Of a DNA stretch of 64,000 bases, positions 10,294-22,137 are shown one piece after another (position 1 is the first letter of the stretch; every line of letters begins with the position of its first letter). The position numbers and the translations under genes were made by a program. The stretch is from Pseudoips prasinana (taxonomy: Eukaryota > Arthropoda > Insecta > Lepidoptera > Nolidae), in the NCBI GenBank assembly GCA_951640165.1, contig OX621240.1, positions 12,226,713 through 12,290,712 of the forward strand, read 5' to 3'. The notes under the pieces are model-generated. The model was not told where the DNA came from. It did no database searches and saw nothing but the letters and a program-made list of their open reading frames with translations.

Positions 10294-11122
10294 TAGTGTT
10301 GAAAATGACTAAAGTGACTGAATTAGACTGACTGACATTTACGGTCAAATTGGTCAAAAATTGTCATTAACTGTCAAAAATGGTCAATTTGATTTCAGTA
10401 ATATTTTAGTACCTTTTAAGTTTTTGTCGATGATAAAAGTCTACAACCTCTAAATTGAAACAAAATAGTGGTTTTTATGACGTATAGTATTAGTATATAG
10501 TGTTAATCATTTTACATTTCTAATCATGCGTGCATTTAAGACAAAATGGCAACGACGCATCGCCTCGCACATCGACTTTGATGTCGTCTTAGGGTTGGAC
10601 CTCATCTGGCAGCACGGAATCGCCTTTTTCCGTCGTTCTTTCTCTTTCTGTCGCTTAGAACTGCCATTTGCTAGACCGAGACAGAAAGCATAATGCGATA
10701 GCACGCGGCGGAATCCTCGAGGCGATCGGCATCACGGACAAAATGCAATGGTCGGCAGGGAGACTCCGGAGCGCTCAAGCGCGCGATAGCATGGTAACGC
10801 ATCCTTTCACCGCCGATCACTTGCTATTTTTTTGTCTGCGGAATGCGACAGCACGCGTTCGCATGCGGCAGCATACTGCAGCACGTGGTAGCACAGGCGG
10901 AACTAATGCGATTCCATGCTGCCAGATTAGGTCCAACCCTTATCCTCTCATGATATAATAGAGAATAAAACGTTGCTTCATTTAAACTTGCATATAAATT
11001 GGGTACTACCTAAATAAATAAATAATTGAGTGGTTGACAAGACTGAACTTGACAGTAAATGACCGGTCATTTAAGGTTTATGACAATTGTGACTGGTCAT
11101 ATTCAGTCATTTTACATCTCTA
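10294..11122. mobile_element. hAT-like MITE with 8-bp TSD
   Basis: Termini TAGTGTTGAAAATGACT and (complement of the right end) TAGAGATGTAAAATGACT, flanked on both sides by GTAAGGAA (10286-10293, 11123-11130). An 8-bp duplication and an AGAGATGTAAAA-type terminus are typical of hAT elements. The interior is rich in TGACTGG/GGTCA motifs and has no transposase. A second MITE is nested within it. Confidence 0.75.
10592..10939. mobile_element. PIF/Harbinger-like MITE, TTA target
   Basis: Terminal inverted repeats of about 32 bp start GGGTTGGACCT and contain ATCTGGCAGCA, with 2 differences between arms. TTA lies on both sides (10589-10591 and 10940-10942), the usual 3-bp TWA duplication of PIF/Harbinger elements. 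The 348-bp interior is much more GC-rich than the surroundings and full of GCAGCA/GCATGC words. It has no transposase. Confidence 0.8.
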
Positions 11123-11145
11123 GTAAGGAATTCCGCACATAGGTA

Positions 11146-11190
11146 CAGACGCCAGCACATCCAGCTACCCAAATCTGTCAAAACATAACC
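11146..11190 (+). mobile_element. TA-MITE fragment (one end)
   Basis: CAGACGCCAGCACATCCAGC preceded by TA matches the terminus of the foldback at 11333-11467. The other end is absent. Confidence 0.7.
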
Positions 11191-11332
11191 TAATATCGTT
11201 GATCGACAAACAAACCTGGTGTTCTAGGTATCCGTATTAAAATGTCTATAATAAGAAACTTACGCAATCACACTGATGTCTATCCATTCATCTATCACAG
11301 GTTAGTAAAAATCATATCATAGTTTAAATGTA

Positions 11333-11467
11333 CAGACGCCAGCAAATCCAGCTACCCCAATCTGTCAAATTTCTTTTATAAATTTTCAACGTTATCACAA
11401 AAGCATAAGGTTCATTTATAATTGGGGATATTTGACAGATTGGCGTAGCTTGATGTGCTGCCGTCTG
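11333..11467. mobile_element. TA-MITE foldback, complete
   Basis: Starts CAGACGCCAGCA and ends with its near complement ..GCCGTCTG, flanked by TA on both sides, as expected for Tc1/mariner-type MITEs. Arms of about 40 bp (CTACCCCAATCTGTCAAATT); centre contains AGCATAAGGTTCA. Related copies at 22138, 34609 and 47965. Confidence 0.8.
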
Positions 11468-11479
11468 TACTATAACAAT

Positions 11480-12120
11480 ATATCCAGTTGAACACGCTAC
11501 TGCTAGACCAGACCGAAACAGTCCATTGTTTTTTCTCTGAACCACATTATTTAACTCTGTTAGTAAATAGTAACGCAGTGTACTAGGCAAACATAAACAC
11601 GCACTTTCTTTCTCGGTCGTTACAATGCGACAGCTGACAGCTTACGCAATTTATCTCTTTGTACCCACTATTTACTACACAAATAATAAATATATCATGC
11701 TGTAACTGGGCACATTGCCTAAATAATTATTCTTAATAATATATTAGGATATTTTGGAAGTCTTTGAAGTCAAGGAAACGATAATTATTAATGCTTTGAA
11801 AGATAATAAGTATGATTTAGTACTATTATCTTACTTTGGGGTGAAATATAGAAAATATATTATTTAGCAAAACATGTTCGGTGTTCCCATCAATGCTATG
11901 GGTGGAGTTCGTTTTATACCTAATCTTATCAGAGGTGATTTTCGAAATAAAATAATATTAATGAAATTCCTAATAGATACTGCCATCACTCATTTTCTTA
12001 CTCCTCCTTGTTTCGGTGATTCCCTGGGACATGGCTGCGCCGGACCGCTCAGTATCATATTATATCAGGACAGTTATAAATATAAAACTTTTCTAATTTC
12101 AGTTGCAGATTATTATTTCT
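11480..12120. other. no gene recognised
   Basis: AT-rich spacer. The open frame at 11874-12194 owes its length to the (AT)n run at its end and shows no domain. Confidence 0.4.
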
Positions 12121-12125
12121 GTTAT

Positions 12126-12190
<65 letters not shown>
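12126..12190. repeat. (AT)n microsatellite
   Basis: About 30 AT dinucleotides with one early interruption, lying at the 3' end of the split SINE-B copy that follows. Confidence 0.95.
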
Positions 12191-12192
<2 letters not shown>

Positions 12193-12286
12193 AGAGATTT
12201 CTAGGGACAAAGTCACATAGATCATCCTAGCCCCAAACTAAGCAAAGCTTGTACAATGCGTACCAGGCGACGATATACATACTTAT
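12193..12286 (-). mobile_element. SINE-B, 3' half (split by RTE insertion)
   Basis: CTAGGGACAAAGTCACATAG, CATCCTAGCCCCAAACTAAG and GCGACGATATACATACTTAT of SINE-B, reverse orientation. The element stops at an internal TATA and resumes at 15193, so the RTE LINE between interrupts it. Confidence 0.85.
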
Positions 12287-15192
12287 ATCATCATCATCAT
12301 CATCATCATATCAGCCGAAAGACGTCCACTGCTGGACAAAGGCCTCCCCCAAAGATCTCCACAATTGCCGGTCTTGTGCTATTCGCATCCAGCAGTTTCC
12401 AGCGACCCGCACAAGATCATCGGTCCATCTTGTAGGGGGCCTGCCCACGCTGCGTCTTCCGGTTCGTGGTCGCCACTCGAGAACCTTTCTGCCCCAACGG
12501 CCGTCGGCTCTACGAGCTATGTGCCCTGCCCACTGCCACTTCAGCTTGGCAATTCTTCGGGCTATGTCGGTGACTTTGGTTCGCCTGCGGATTTCGACAT
12601 TTCTGATGCGATCCCGCAGAGAAACTCCGAGCATAGCCCTCTCCATTGATCTTTGGGTGACCTTGAGCCTTCTAATAAGGCCCATAGTGAGCGACCACGT
12701 CTCTGTTCCGTATGTCATCACTGGCAACACACACTGGTCGAAGACTTTCGACTTGAGACACTGCGGTATTTTGGACGAGAAGATGTTACGTAGCTTCCCG
12801 AACGCTGCCCATCCGAGTTGGATTCTACGATTGACCTCCTTCTCGAAGTTGGACCTACCTAGTTGGATGGTCTGTCCTAGGTAAATATAGTTCTCTACAA
12901 CTTCGAGTGCAGAGTCACCAACTTTCAATTCAGTGGATGCAACATAGACGTTTGACATGATTTTCGTCTTATCCATGTTCATTTTCAGACCCACTTGTTG
13001 AGAGACTCTGCTGAGGTCATCGAGCATTGTACCGAGGTCTTCCATGGTCTCAGCCATGACTACGATATCATCGGCAAATCGAAGGTGAGTGATGTACTCG
13101 CCATTGACATTGATGCCAAAGCCTTTCCAGTCCAGAAGCTTGAAGACGTCTTCCAATGCAGCGGTGAACAGTTTCGGAGATATAACATCTCCCTGTCTCA
13201 CGCCTCGCTGCAAGTGGATAGGTTTCGAGATCTACTCCTGGAGTCGCACTGACATGGTGGCGTTTTCATACAAACACTTTATCACCTCGATATACCGGTA
13301 GTCAATTTGGCACCTTATGAGAGACCTCAGCACAGCCCATGTTTCGATAGAATCAAAGGCTTTCTCATAGTCCACAAACGCTAAGCACAGTGGCTTGTTA
13401 TACTCTTCGGTCTTCTGTATAACTTGCCGCAGCGTATGTATGTGGTCTATGGTGCTAAAGCCTTTTCGGAAACCGGCTTGTCCCGAACAAGCCGGCTGGA
13501 AGTCGTCAAACCTGCGCGCGAGACGGTTCGTAACGACCCTCGAAAACAACTTGTAAACATGGCTCAGCAGTGTGATGGATCTATAATTCTTCAATAGGGT
13601 TTTGTCGCCCTTTTTGAAGAAGAGCACCACCACACTTCTGTGCCATGCTTGTGGCGTTTGACCATCTAGTATGACGGAGTTAAATAACTTCTGAAGGGCC
13701 CGTAGGATTGGTGTACCATCCGCCTAAAGAAGCTCTGCTGTAACTCCATCATCACCAGGCGCCTTGTTGTTCTTGAGTTGTTTGAGAGCCATTCTAATCT
13801 CGTACAGGCTGACGTCCGGGATGTCTTCGGTGTAATGTCGGGTTAGTCGTGCTCTGGGATCTGAGGCATGACTTTTGACAGGTGGCTGTGTTGTCGTATA
13901 TAACTGTCCGTAGAACTTCTCGATCTCTCCCAGCAACTCAGGCTTAGACGTGACGATTCTACCATCCTCAGTCTTCAGCTTCGTCAGTTGGCTCTGTCCA
14001 ACAGACACAGCTCTTGCAAACACTTTGGAGCCTTTGTTCCGCTCGATGGCCTCTTTAATACTAATTGTATTAACTTGCCGCGTGTCGCGAGTCAAAGACT
14101 TTGAGATCTGTCTGTTGAGCTGCCGATATCTGGTAGCATCATCTGAGGATGTCAGAACCATTTTCCGTCTATCTTCCATAAGTTGCAGGGTAAAGTCAGA
14201 GATCTTTTTAGTTCTGTTTGTACAACGGGCCTTGAAGACCTTAGAGCCAGCCGTATGGACAGCTTCTACGAGCCTGTCATAGTATGAGTCCACTTCATCG
14301 CAGTCTGCTAGGCATTCGAAACGGTTTTGCAGTTCGAGCTGAAATGGTTCGGGGTTTTGGACGTGGATAGGTAAGGGTCGGAGCGTAGACTTTATCAGTC
14401 GGGACCTCTGGAGTTTGACATTAAGGTTCAATGAGCCTCTGACCAGTCTGTGATCGCTCCCGGTTTTAACCGCATTGATCACGGAGACATCATTGAACAT
14501 CTGTCGTCTCGTCGACAAGATAAAGTCTATCTCATTTTTAGTTTTACCATCGGGACTCACCCAGGTCCATTTGCGGTGATCCGGCTTCCTGAAGAAGGAA
14601 TTCATCATAAAGAGTCCCTCCTTCTCCATGAAGTCGGCCAACATTTGGCCCCGGGGGTTCCGGTCACCAGTTCCAAATTGCCACACTCTCAGCTCATTAC
14701 CGAATCGTTTGCCCAGCTTCGCGTTAAATTCCCCCATGACCACAGTGAAATAGGAGTTAGAGGTATGTATGGCTCTGGATATGTCCTCATACATAACCTC
14801 GACTTCATCGTCGGAGTGTGTCGAAGTGGGTGCGTATACCTGTATAACCTTCAGCGAATACCGCTTGGTGATTCTGAGTATAAGGTACGCAACCCTCGTC
14901 AACACACTCTCGATTTTCACTAGGTTGTTCACGAGGGACTTGTGGACTATGAACCCGACACCACCTTGGGATATTTGGTCACCCTTCCGGTAATAGAGCA
15001 GGTTTCCGGATTTCAGTATTATCGAGTCCTCCCCCTCTGGTTGGCGATCGCAGTAAGGTGGACATGGTACTCAGGAGAACGCTGCTGCCCGTTCTCTGGT
15101 ATATATTCTCTCGGGACGACTTTTACGTCCCCCCACGGGATGAGAGGGGGTTGTGATATTCTTAGGCCGTCACCACACAGCAAGGCCGATTG
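12287..15192 (-). mobile_element. RTE-clade LINE, nearly full length
   Basis: Reverse-oriented non-LTR retrotransposon of about 2.9 kb. Its 3' end is the (ATC)n tract at 12287-12308. Its 5' leader-like segment lies at about 15030-15190 (CGATCGCAGTAAGG, ACGCTGCTGCCCGTTCTCTG). It is inserted into SINE-B, leaving TATA at both junctions. Short 3'-end fragments of the same family are scattered at 3660, 21152, 44645, 45398, 47130, 48568, 53497, 57569 and 61752. Confidence 0.9.
12311..15015 (-). pseudogene. RTE ORF2: endonuclease-reverse transcriptase, two nonsense codons
   Basis: One continuous frame on the minus strand, interrupted only by TAG codons near 13724 and 13232. The endonuclease part shows IQVYAPTS, VVMGEFNAKLG (usually GDFNAK, so the catalytic Asp is Glu here), NEIDFIL and GSDHRLVRG. 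The RT part shows YRSITLLS, FVDYEKAFDS (motif A), QRGVRQGDVISPKLF (motif B), the catalytic FADDIVVM (C) and a C-terminal GHIARRADGRWG/GRPPTRW thumb-like tail. The endonuclease N-terminus is lost: the leader joins directly to mid-domain sequence. Two stops plus this deletion make it inactive, but decay is slight, so insertion is fairly recent. Confidence 0.9.
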
Positions 15193-15346
15193 TATAGATA
15201 GATAAATACTTAAATACATAGAAAACATCCATGACTCAGAAATAAATGTACGTGCTCATCATACAAATATTTACACTTACCGGGATTCGAACCCAGGACC
15301 ACCAGCTTCGTAGGCAGGAGCACTACCAACTAGGCTAAAGAGAATG
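15193..15346 (-). mobile_element. SINE-B, 5' half (split by RTE insertion)
   Basis: TAGATAGATAAATACTTAAA continues the SINE-B sequence broken at 12286, and runs through box B (CCGGGATTCGAACCCAGGA on plus) to the tRNA-like head ending at GCACTACCAACTAGGCT. Confidence 0.85.
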
Positions 15347-15417
15347 TAGCAAACTACGCCGGTCATAAAAATAATAAAGTCATCGAGTAAAAAGCTTGAG
15401 TCGTCAAAAATACTATA

Positions 15418-15636
15418 CTATGTGTCTGAAATAGCTTGGATTACTACTAGTAATTTAACGCCTACTTCAACCGAGTTTTCATTCCAAATACCAAACACAT
15501 GTCCAGTCCTATAGAATTCAACAAGGCCAGTCGTTTCTTCCATCTTTATTACAGACATACTGCCGCCAACAATCGCCAGATTAAAACAGCGTGAGCCGGA
15601 CTTACCTCGATTTTCTGTAAGACTTATTTTATTCAT
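15418..15636 (-). CDS. unassigned 72-codon ORF
   Basis: ATG-initiated open frame, low in repeats, containing FNLAIVGGSMSVIKMEET and FYRTGHVFGIWNENSVEVG. Composition looks protein-like (mixed hydrophobic strands, acidic patch), and codons are not the AT-only pattern of nearby spacer. Within the frame there is a G|GTAAGT donor-like site at codon 10 and an acceptor-like GGCGGCAG further on, so it could instead be an exon. I recognise no family. Confidence 0.3.
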   Translation of the reverse strand: MNKISLTENRGKSGSRCFNLAIVGGSMSVIKMEETTGLVEFYRTGHVFGIWNENSVEVGVKLLVVIQAISDT

Positions 15637-15985
15637 TTAAAAAAGAAGTGAAACTACGGGGTACAGCTAGACTATTATAATGTGATAAGAATATTGTGTA
15701 ACATAACCTATACATAAGTAAGGGTTTGTTTCCCAGTACTTTAAAAGCTTCGCTAATAAATCCTCTTTTGAAATAACAAAACAAAGAGTTAATTGAATAT
15801 TACAGACTCCTCTCTCTAATCCCCGTTTTTTATAAAGTTTTGGAAAAGTATTTCTATAAATTCATTCATTTATTCTCATAGACTAAAATCTCTGTGGCGG
15901 GTAAAAATGTTTTAGAAAAAATAAAATTATTAATTAACATGGCCAGGAATCCTTTATCCTATTTTAATGAATATGGACGAAAACA
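15637..15985. other. no feature recognised
   Basis: AT-rich spacer between the unassigned ORF and the RT remnant. Confidence 0.4.
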
Positions 15986-15989
15986 TTTC

Positions 15990-16450
15990 AGTCCTGCTGG
16001 GTATTTTATGTCTTGCTTGATACAGGCTTTCGATTCCGTGCAACACAATATTCTATTGAAAACTAAACTTCTATTTAATTTGGGTAAGAGGAAATATTTT
16101 TCATTTCCTAGAATTGCATTTCTATGCAATACAAAAAACACAAAATAGTAGAACAAATATCAACAAAAAGAGGGAATTTTACTTGTCCGAAAAACGCACT
16201 TCTTCTTATGGTGTTTTGCAACGTAGCTCCTGTCCTCTGCTTTTTACACTGAACGGCATCCCTAAAACTACTGATTACATTTGTGACTGTTTTCGCCAAT
16301 GACAGTACAGTGACTTTACCCTATAAATCCAAAGATTCATATGAAAATGAAATAAATAAATAATTTACAAAAATTGTGACGTGATTAGATAACCATGGTT
16401 TAAAAATCAATGAAAATGTTGTTATTCATTAAACCAATAACGTCCGACAT
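15990..16450 (+). pseudogene. degenerate LINE reverse-transcriptase fragment
   Basis: Traces of RT motifs in shifting frames: QAFDSVQHNILLKTKLL (motif A region) at about 16020, SEKRTSSYGVLQRSS and CPLLFTLNGIPK (motif B, normally YGVPQGSxLGPLLF) at 16180-16260, and FANDSTVTL (motif C, FADD with the first Asp changed to Asn) near 16292. No intact frame remains. The pattern is that of CR1/Jockey-type elements. Confidence 0.7.
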
Positions 16451-16454
16451 TAAT

Positions 16455-18405
16455 TGTAATAATACTAATGTTGGTGCATTAAATACTATCAAATGTGAAT
16501 GGCAAAAATCGTACCGCATACTTCTTTTGGTGTTCAGCTACATAATTTGTACCACTTATTAAGACAACTAAGGCATTGATTTTCATGTATGTATAATATT
16601 TTTAGAACTTGGGATTAATTAATAAAATCAAAAATAATATTGCAATTATTTTCAATAAATAAACGTAATAAAATGGTAAACTAAACGCAGTTACGTTTTC
16701 AGAAATTGCCATGTGTAAAATAATATAAATATCGTATTGACAATTAATTATTTTTAAATGGGAACAACATTGCATATAAATTATATACTTATTTATTATA
16801 CCTATGAAAGCACAGTAGTTGCATTAAATCGTAATAATTAATGATTTAGAATAGGAACGATTTTCGTCGTCAATATTTTTTTTGTTCATGGCAATTATTT
16901 ATTGACAGGCAAAGACAATCTGTCAGGTATTTAATGCTGTTGTTTTGATACATTTCATCAATTTAGCAAATTATCTTGCAATTTTTACGTTGACTTATCC
17001 TCCGTAGTAAAATATATATCTGTTGACAGTGGATACACGAAAGGACTCTTTATCATTTAATTAAAATGACGAGTTTGCGATGTGTTAATTGCTACATTCG
17101 CTTGCCCTGACTAAGAACACATGCTTTATCCGATGAGAGTGAAGTTCAATAAACCCAATGATGCTTTGTACTATGTGATAATTATTGTTTGTTACTTATA
17201 TGAAGAAGTTCTCAAATGAAGTAATACTAAGGATGAATTAATAATAATACTAAAAAAATAAATGTAGTTACAAAAAATAAAGTGCCTATTGTTTTATTTA
17301 CCTCCACTTAAAACCTCGTATAAAACCCCTCGCAACCTCACACAAATGTACACTGGGGTATGAACTTTGTAATTAATGGAAATTTTCATTATTTCAACAA
17401 ATAATAGTTTTTTGCATATTTCTAACCTAACTTGCGACCCGGTTAGGTTTTTCGGGGCAGGTTCGGAATAAATCCATGTAAAGACTACAAAAAGAGCGAC
17501 AACATATTTTACTTTATCGCCATAACAATGTTTATGTAAATATAATATGTAACAATCTTCATTAGTACACTAATTAACACTAGCGTTTCATTGCCAGATC
17601 AGTAAACACACTTTGATATTTACAGTATCTTTATTACTTAGGCAGTAAGAGTGATTTTCGAACTGCAATGTATCCATGGTCATGGGGTTGACCCACAGAT
17701 TACCAAAAGTAACCTTAAAATAAAACTAGCTATAACTTTTATATCACAAGTTCTAAAATTAAAAAATTATAAATCTAAAAAATTAAAGATACCTTTTCTA
17801 TCACATTAACTACCAATTAAAACATAAAATATCCCGAAACACGAAATTTTACTAGCGGTACAAAAAACCCATACAGACCTGCCGTTTACCTTTCTAGGAC
17901 TAATAATTGACTAACAATTACATAAATTGGAAGGCTCAAATTGAGGACCTAAGTGAGTAAGTAGCGGCTCATTAGCTCTGTACTTTATGTCTAAAAGACT
18001 TAGTTTAAATGCCCTACTGACTTGCTTCCGAGCCATTACGAACTTAACGGAACCATCCTTAGATACGGCATCATATTTTGAGGCAACTCAACAAACAAAA
18101 AAATCATGTTTAATGCCCGGAAGAGATCTCTGAGATATTTGGACTTCAATGTCTAGGCAGTTGTCAACCATACTTCAAAAAACATAATATCGTTACGCTA
18201 ACGTCACTTTATACTCAATTAATGCTAATATTTATAAAAAAAAACTGACAAAGCTTACTATAATATAAGGGATTATTTTAAAGACATGAATTTATGACAA
18301 AACTTTTTGTAACATATGCTTTTTGTGATTAACTTCACAAAGATAAATATCACAATAAATTTTACGAACCACATAATTTTACATCATATATAAAAATATA
18401 ATAAT
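16455..18405. other. long AT-rich stretch, nothing recognised
   Basis: Two kilobases without coding frame, RNA gene or recognisable mobile element. It may be intronic. Confidence 0.45.
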
Positions 18406-18407
18406 AA

Positions 18408-18520
18408 TAATATCCTCGGACATTATTAGCACACGGCCATTTGATCCCAAACTAAGCAGAGCTTGTACTATGGAAACCAGATAACTGATATACTACATAT
18501 ACTTCTTTTCTTTTGTAAAG
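18408..18520 (-). mobile_element. SINE-C fragment
   Basis: TCGGACATTATTAGCACACG, AAACTAAGCAGAGCTTGTAC and CTTCTTTTCTTTTGTAAAG are the complement of the 3' half of SINE-C (20786-21036). The tRNA-like head is missing. Confidence 0.75.
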
Positions 18521-18539
18521 AAAAGTATTATATGTAGCC

Positions 18540-20185
18540 TTTTGTTAATAAATAATTATAGATAGATATTATAAATTATATGATATCAAACACTAGGACC
18601 AACATAGATGCATAAATCATATGTCATCGTTATGAAAAGTGAACGTATATAAAGACAATATGAAGTGACCCACCAAATGTGCCACGATGGGGATGACCAC
18701 ACGGTACAATTAGAAAGATTTAATGCGAGAACGCTGGGTTCTACAAAACCACGACCGCCACCGGTTTGCGTTTGGCAGCCCACAGTTTATAATTATGCGC
18801 ACAATTAAGACTGAATGCGTGCAAAATACATTACTCTTAAAAAAAAAACTGTCAACTTTAATAAAAAAAATCTAAACAATAGACAAATAGACTTAGTGCA
18901 ATAGAGTTGCACTTTAGTCGATTTTTGTTTGATTATTCATTTAAAAACTAAAAACAATGGCTACCATGTGATAACAGGACGTAATTTTATAGCAAATTCT
19001 AGCCTAATCATTTGGTTTTTTTATATAAGAATATCTTTATTACAGTAAAGCTTAACAGAGTGATAAAAATTACTTTGGTCCCAAACTAGGTATTGTGCCT
19101 GTATCTTGGGTACCGATCACACGGGTTGAACTTATTATAATACAGGTTTACATGGACAAGATTCATAATCAACTAAATAAAGAAGATTTACAACACAGTT
19201 CAATACTTATTAACACAGTGAGATCAAAATCACTAATCTTAATAAGCAAGGGAGCTACTTAGTGTAAAATAAAATAAAACAAAAAATATAAAAATATGTA
19301 GCTGATTTTGATTACAAAAATATTGTGTGTTGCACAAAGGAGACGGGGATTTCTGGGCCTGACTGTAATAAGTTGAGATAAGGTTTAAAAATAGCGTTAT
19401 ATTTTTCTATTTCAAACTGTAAAAAAATTACCTAATTTACAATCTGGAAAACGAGAAATCTCGAAATAAGTTTAAGACACGAATTAAATTTGGTCGATAT
19501 AATCGATTAACGGTAATGAGTTCAAACAATGTAATATAAAAACTCTTGCACCAGACACCAGATAACCGATTTAATCATAATAATTATTAAATACATTAAC
19601 ATAATGTCAACAGTAAAAAATAAAATATCAATAAAATAAATAGAAATAACAATATCGGTTATCGTTCAAATCGATTTATTCGTTGGCTAAATAACTATAT
19701 TTTTAATCTATACTGACAGTGACTGGTGACAGATTTTGAATTCTAATCTATGAGCCATCACTCGTTTCTCGTATCGTTTAGTGCGTGTGTGACTTCAGTA
19801 TTTTTTATTGTTTTGTTTATATATCCCCGACAACTGTATTCTCTCTACGGACTTCTAATATTGCTTAACGTGTACGACTTTTGCTAACATACTGGACACG
19901 GATAACTATTAAATAGCAATCGCTCTTAAAAATCAGCTGTTTAGTATAGGTTAGTACAATCTTTTATAACTCTGCTCACAGATTAAAAAAATTCATGGAA
20001 TTATTAGTGATTGGCTGATAATTTATAGATCCATTAATTGACACCACTTTTATCTTTTTACGTTCTAGCCCAATATTGTATGAAGGCGTATCCGTCTCCT
20101 TTAGCCTTAGCCTTAATGGATCGAAATAGTGCTATAAATTTTGTGTGGAGATCTGGTATTCGTTGCAATGTTACAAATAAGTGTT
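18540..20185. other. AT-rich stretch, nothing firmly recognised
   Basis: 19075-19125 (TTGGTCCCAAACTAGG, TCTTGGGTACC) vaguely resembles the 3' part of the SINE-B/SINE-C families. The 65-codon minus frame at 18586-18783 shows no domain. Otherwise empty. Confidence 0.4.
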
Positions 20186-20188
20186 TCA

Positions 20189-20443
20189 TCTGTATATATA
20201 AAAATCAATTGCGGTTCGTTAGTCTCGCTAAAACTCTAGAAAGGCTAAACGGATTTATCCTATCTTGTCTTGAAATGTTCGTGGAGCTCTAGGGAAGGTT
20301 TAAAAGGTGAGAAAAAATAAATTATTACCGGGAATACCCTAATAACAGCCCTTTTCTTTTTCCCATATAAATGTTTTCTAAAACAAAAGTTTATGTCTTT
20401 TATTTATCGATTGAGGCAGTACGAAGTCTGCCAGGTCAGCTAG
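20189..20443 (+). mobile_element. non-autonomous Helitron (255 bp)
   Basis: Begins TCTGTATATATAAAA right after an A, and ends CTAG right before a T, the A|TC...CTRR|T signature of Helitrons. A perfect 5-bp stem GGCAG..CTGCC (8-base loop) lies just upstream of the 3' CTAG, as expected for the Helitron terminator hairpin. No Rep/helicase ORF. Confidence 0.75.
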
Positions 20444-20785
20444 TTTATAATATATTTTGAGCCAGAAACCTTCGCGGCGTACATACAACATGCCGCCAAA
20501 CTTTCTTACTTGACTTAAGTTGCAACTTCATTTAAATGTTTAGTGCTACTCAAGCGAGTGTAGCTTAGCGTTCTTTGTTGTGGTCCTGTTTATAAGCAAG
20601 ACTGCCGGAACAATTCAGTGACGCATAAGTGATACCATGTGTTGGAAGCATCATATGCTACGGTAACCACTTACCAATAGAAGGGTGGCATACTACTTTG
20701 ACAACTTACATATTGTCTTTGATTATAATAATGAAACCTGTGTAAATAAAACAATTATAAGTCACATAACTTTACTACAAGGAAT

Positions 20786-21036
20786 TGGCCTATTGGCGTG
20801 GTTGGCAAATGCTTGCTTTTCGCCGGAGGTCATGGGTTCGATTCCCACCCAGCACAGATATTTGTGTGCATGAACACGTCTGTTCCTGTGTGTGGGTGTT
20901 AATTATCTATATAAGTATCTATTTACAAAAGAAAAGTAGTATACGTAGTATATTAGTTATCTGGTTTCCATAGTATAAGCTCTGCTTAGTTCGGAATCAG
21001 ATGGCCGTGTGTAAATAATGTCCCAGGATATTATTA
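20786..21036 (+). mobile_element. SINE-C, tRNA-derived, complete
   Basis: GGCCTATTGGCGTGGTTGGC (box A region), ATGGGTTCGATTCCCACCC (box B), ATATTTGTGTGCATGAACAC, then AAGCTCTGCTTAGTTCGGAA and CAGATGGCCGTGTG near the 3' end, finishing in GGATATTATTAT. Family members also at 18408, 34200 and 35415. Confidence 0.85.
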
Positions 21037-21151
21037 TATTATAAATTAAGGAAAAAATTATCAATTGTGAACATTTGATAGCCTTTGTTTTCAAAATTGT
21101 AATTTTTCTAGAACACCTTTGTAAAAAACAAATAAGGTATGAAAGTCTTTC

Positions 21152-21220
21152 TGTATCATCAACATCATCATCATATCGGCTGAAAGACGTCCACTATTGG
21201 ACTTAGGCCTATATGTATAG
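21152..21220 (-). mobile_element. RTE LINE 3' tip
   Basis: ATCATCATATCGGCTGAAAG and GACGTCCACTATTGGACTTA: only about 65 bp of the 3' end, reverse orientation. Confidence 0.75.
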
Positions 21221-21224
21221 CGCA

Positions 21225-22130
21225 GTGCACAAAAGCATTCAAATCTGATCCGAGGACAGAACTAGCATACTTGCATTTAAGTAAAAGAACGTAATTCAAT
21301 AAATATACATGATAACGTAATGTTCTTACTTCAGTACTACGTTTTATTCCAACTGAATGTATATAGTTCCTGCGGGATACACTGGAATGAACTCGAGTGG
21401 ATTTCAAGTTCCGATAAAGTTTATATCCAATGGAATTGTAAGGAAAAGCTGGAACGTGTAGTTGGGTACCTACAGTTCGTCCCGTGGATAGAAAGTTGGT
21501 TGAAGAAAAAACGTAGATGGGTTTGGGTGTGCATTGTTGTATAGAAGTATTTCGTAGCTTAGGAAAGTATTGAGTTAACTTTCAGAATAGACCTATGTTT
21601 AGGATTCTGTTAGGGAATCTTGGGAACTGGTTTCCTAAAGTGAATTGACTTCATAAATGAGGCTAGCTGCTATTGGGAAAACAATTTTGCTATGAATATA
21701 GCTAGCAAAATATTTTATAAACAATTTTTTTTCCAAAATTGATTTCGTTTGTAAAACATTATTTCAGTATCAGGTTCCTATCTTGGTAAACCAATAAAGA
21801 TAACAGCCAAATGCGTGTTCAAATCTCGTGCCAAGGATACCTTATTTTATAATATCAAAGATAATTATTAAATTTTTATGCTTTAAAAATTGGTGGAACA
21901 TTAATTTTGGATAGTTTTGAACAGTTTTTGCAATTCAATAAAAATAACACCTCTCTGATTGACGGACTGCGTTATCGACACCCAATGTCTTGTAAACCTG
22001 GACGCAAAAAGTTTTCTTTTTAATGTAGACAAGTAATAAAGTAAGTTTTTTTTCAAAATCCAACAGTATCGGAAATACAGAGTAAAATTAGCGTAGCAGG
22101 TAAACTTATAAAAATTGTTTTATTCTTCAT
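21225..22130. other. no feature firmly recognised
   Basis: A 74-codon plus frame (21320-21544) carries VVGYLQFVPWIESWLKKKRR. I cannot link it to a family, and no splice sites or start context support it. The remainder is AT-rich. Confidence 0.35.
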
Positions 22131-22137
22131 ATATGTA

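Noticed and set aside
12126..12190. (AT)n run as an origin or regulatory site
   Set aside because: It is a simple microsatellite at the 3' end of a SINE; nothing else supports a function.
12249..12884. 211-codon plus-strand frame
   Set aside because: It is antisense to the RTE reverse transcriptase; the minus strand carries clear RT motifs.
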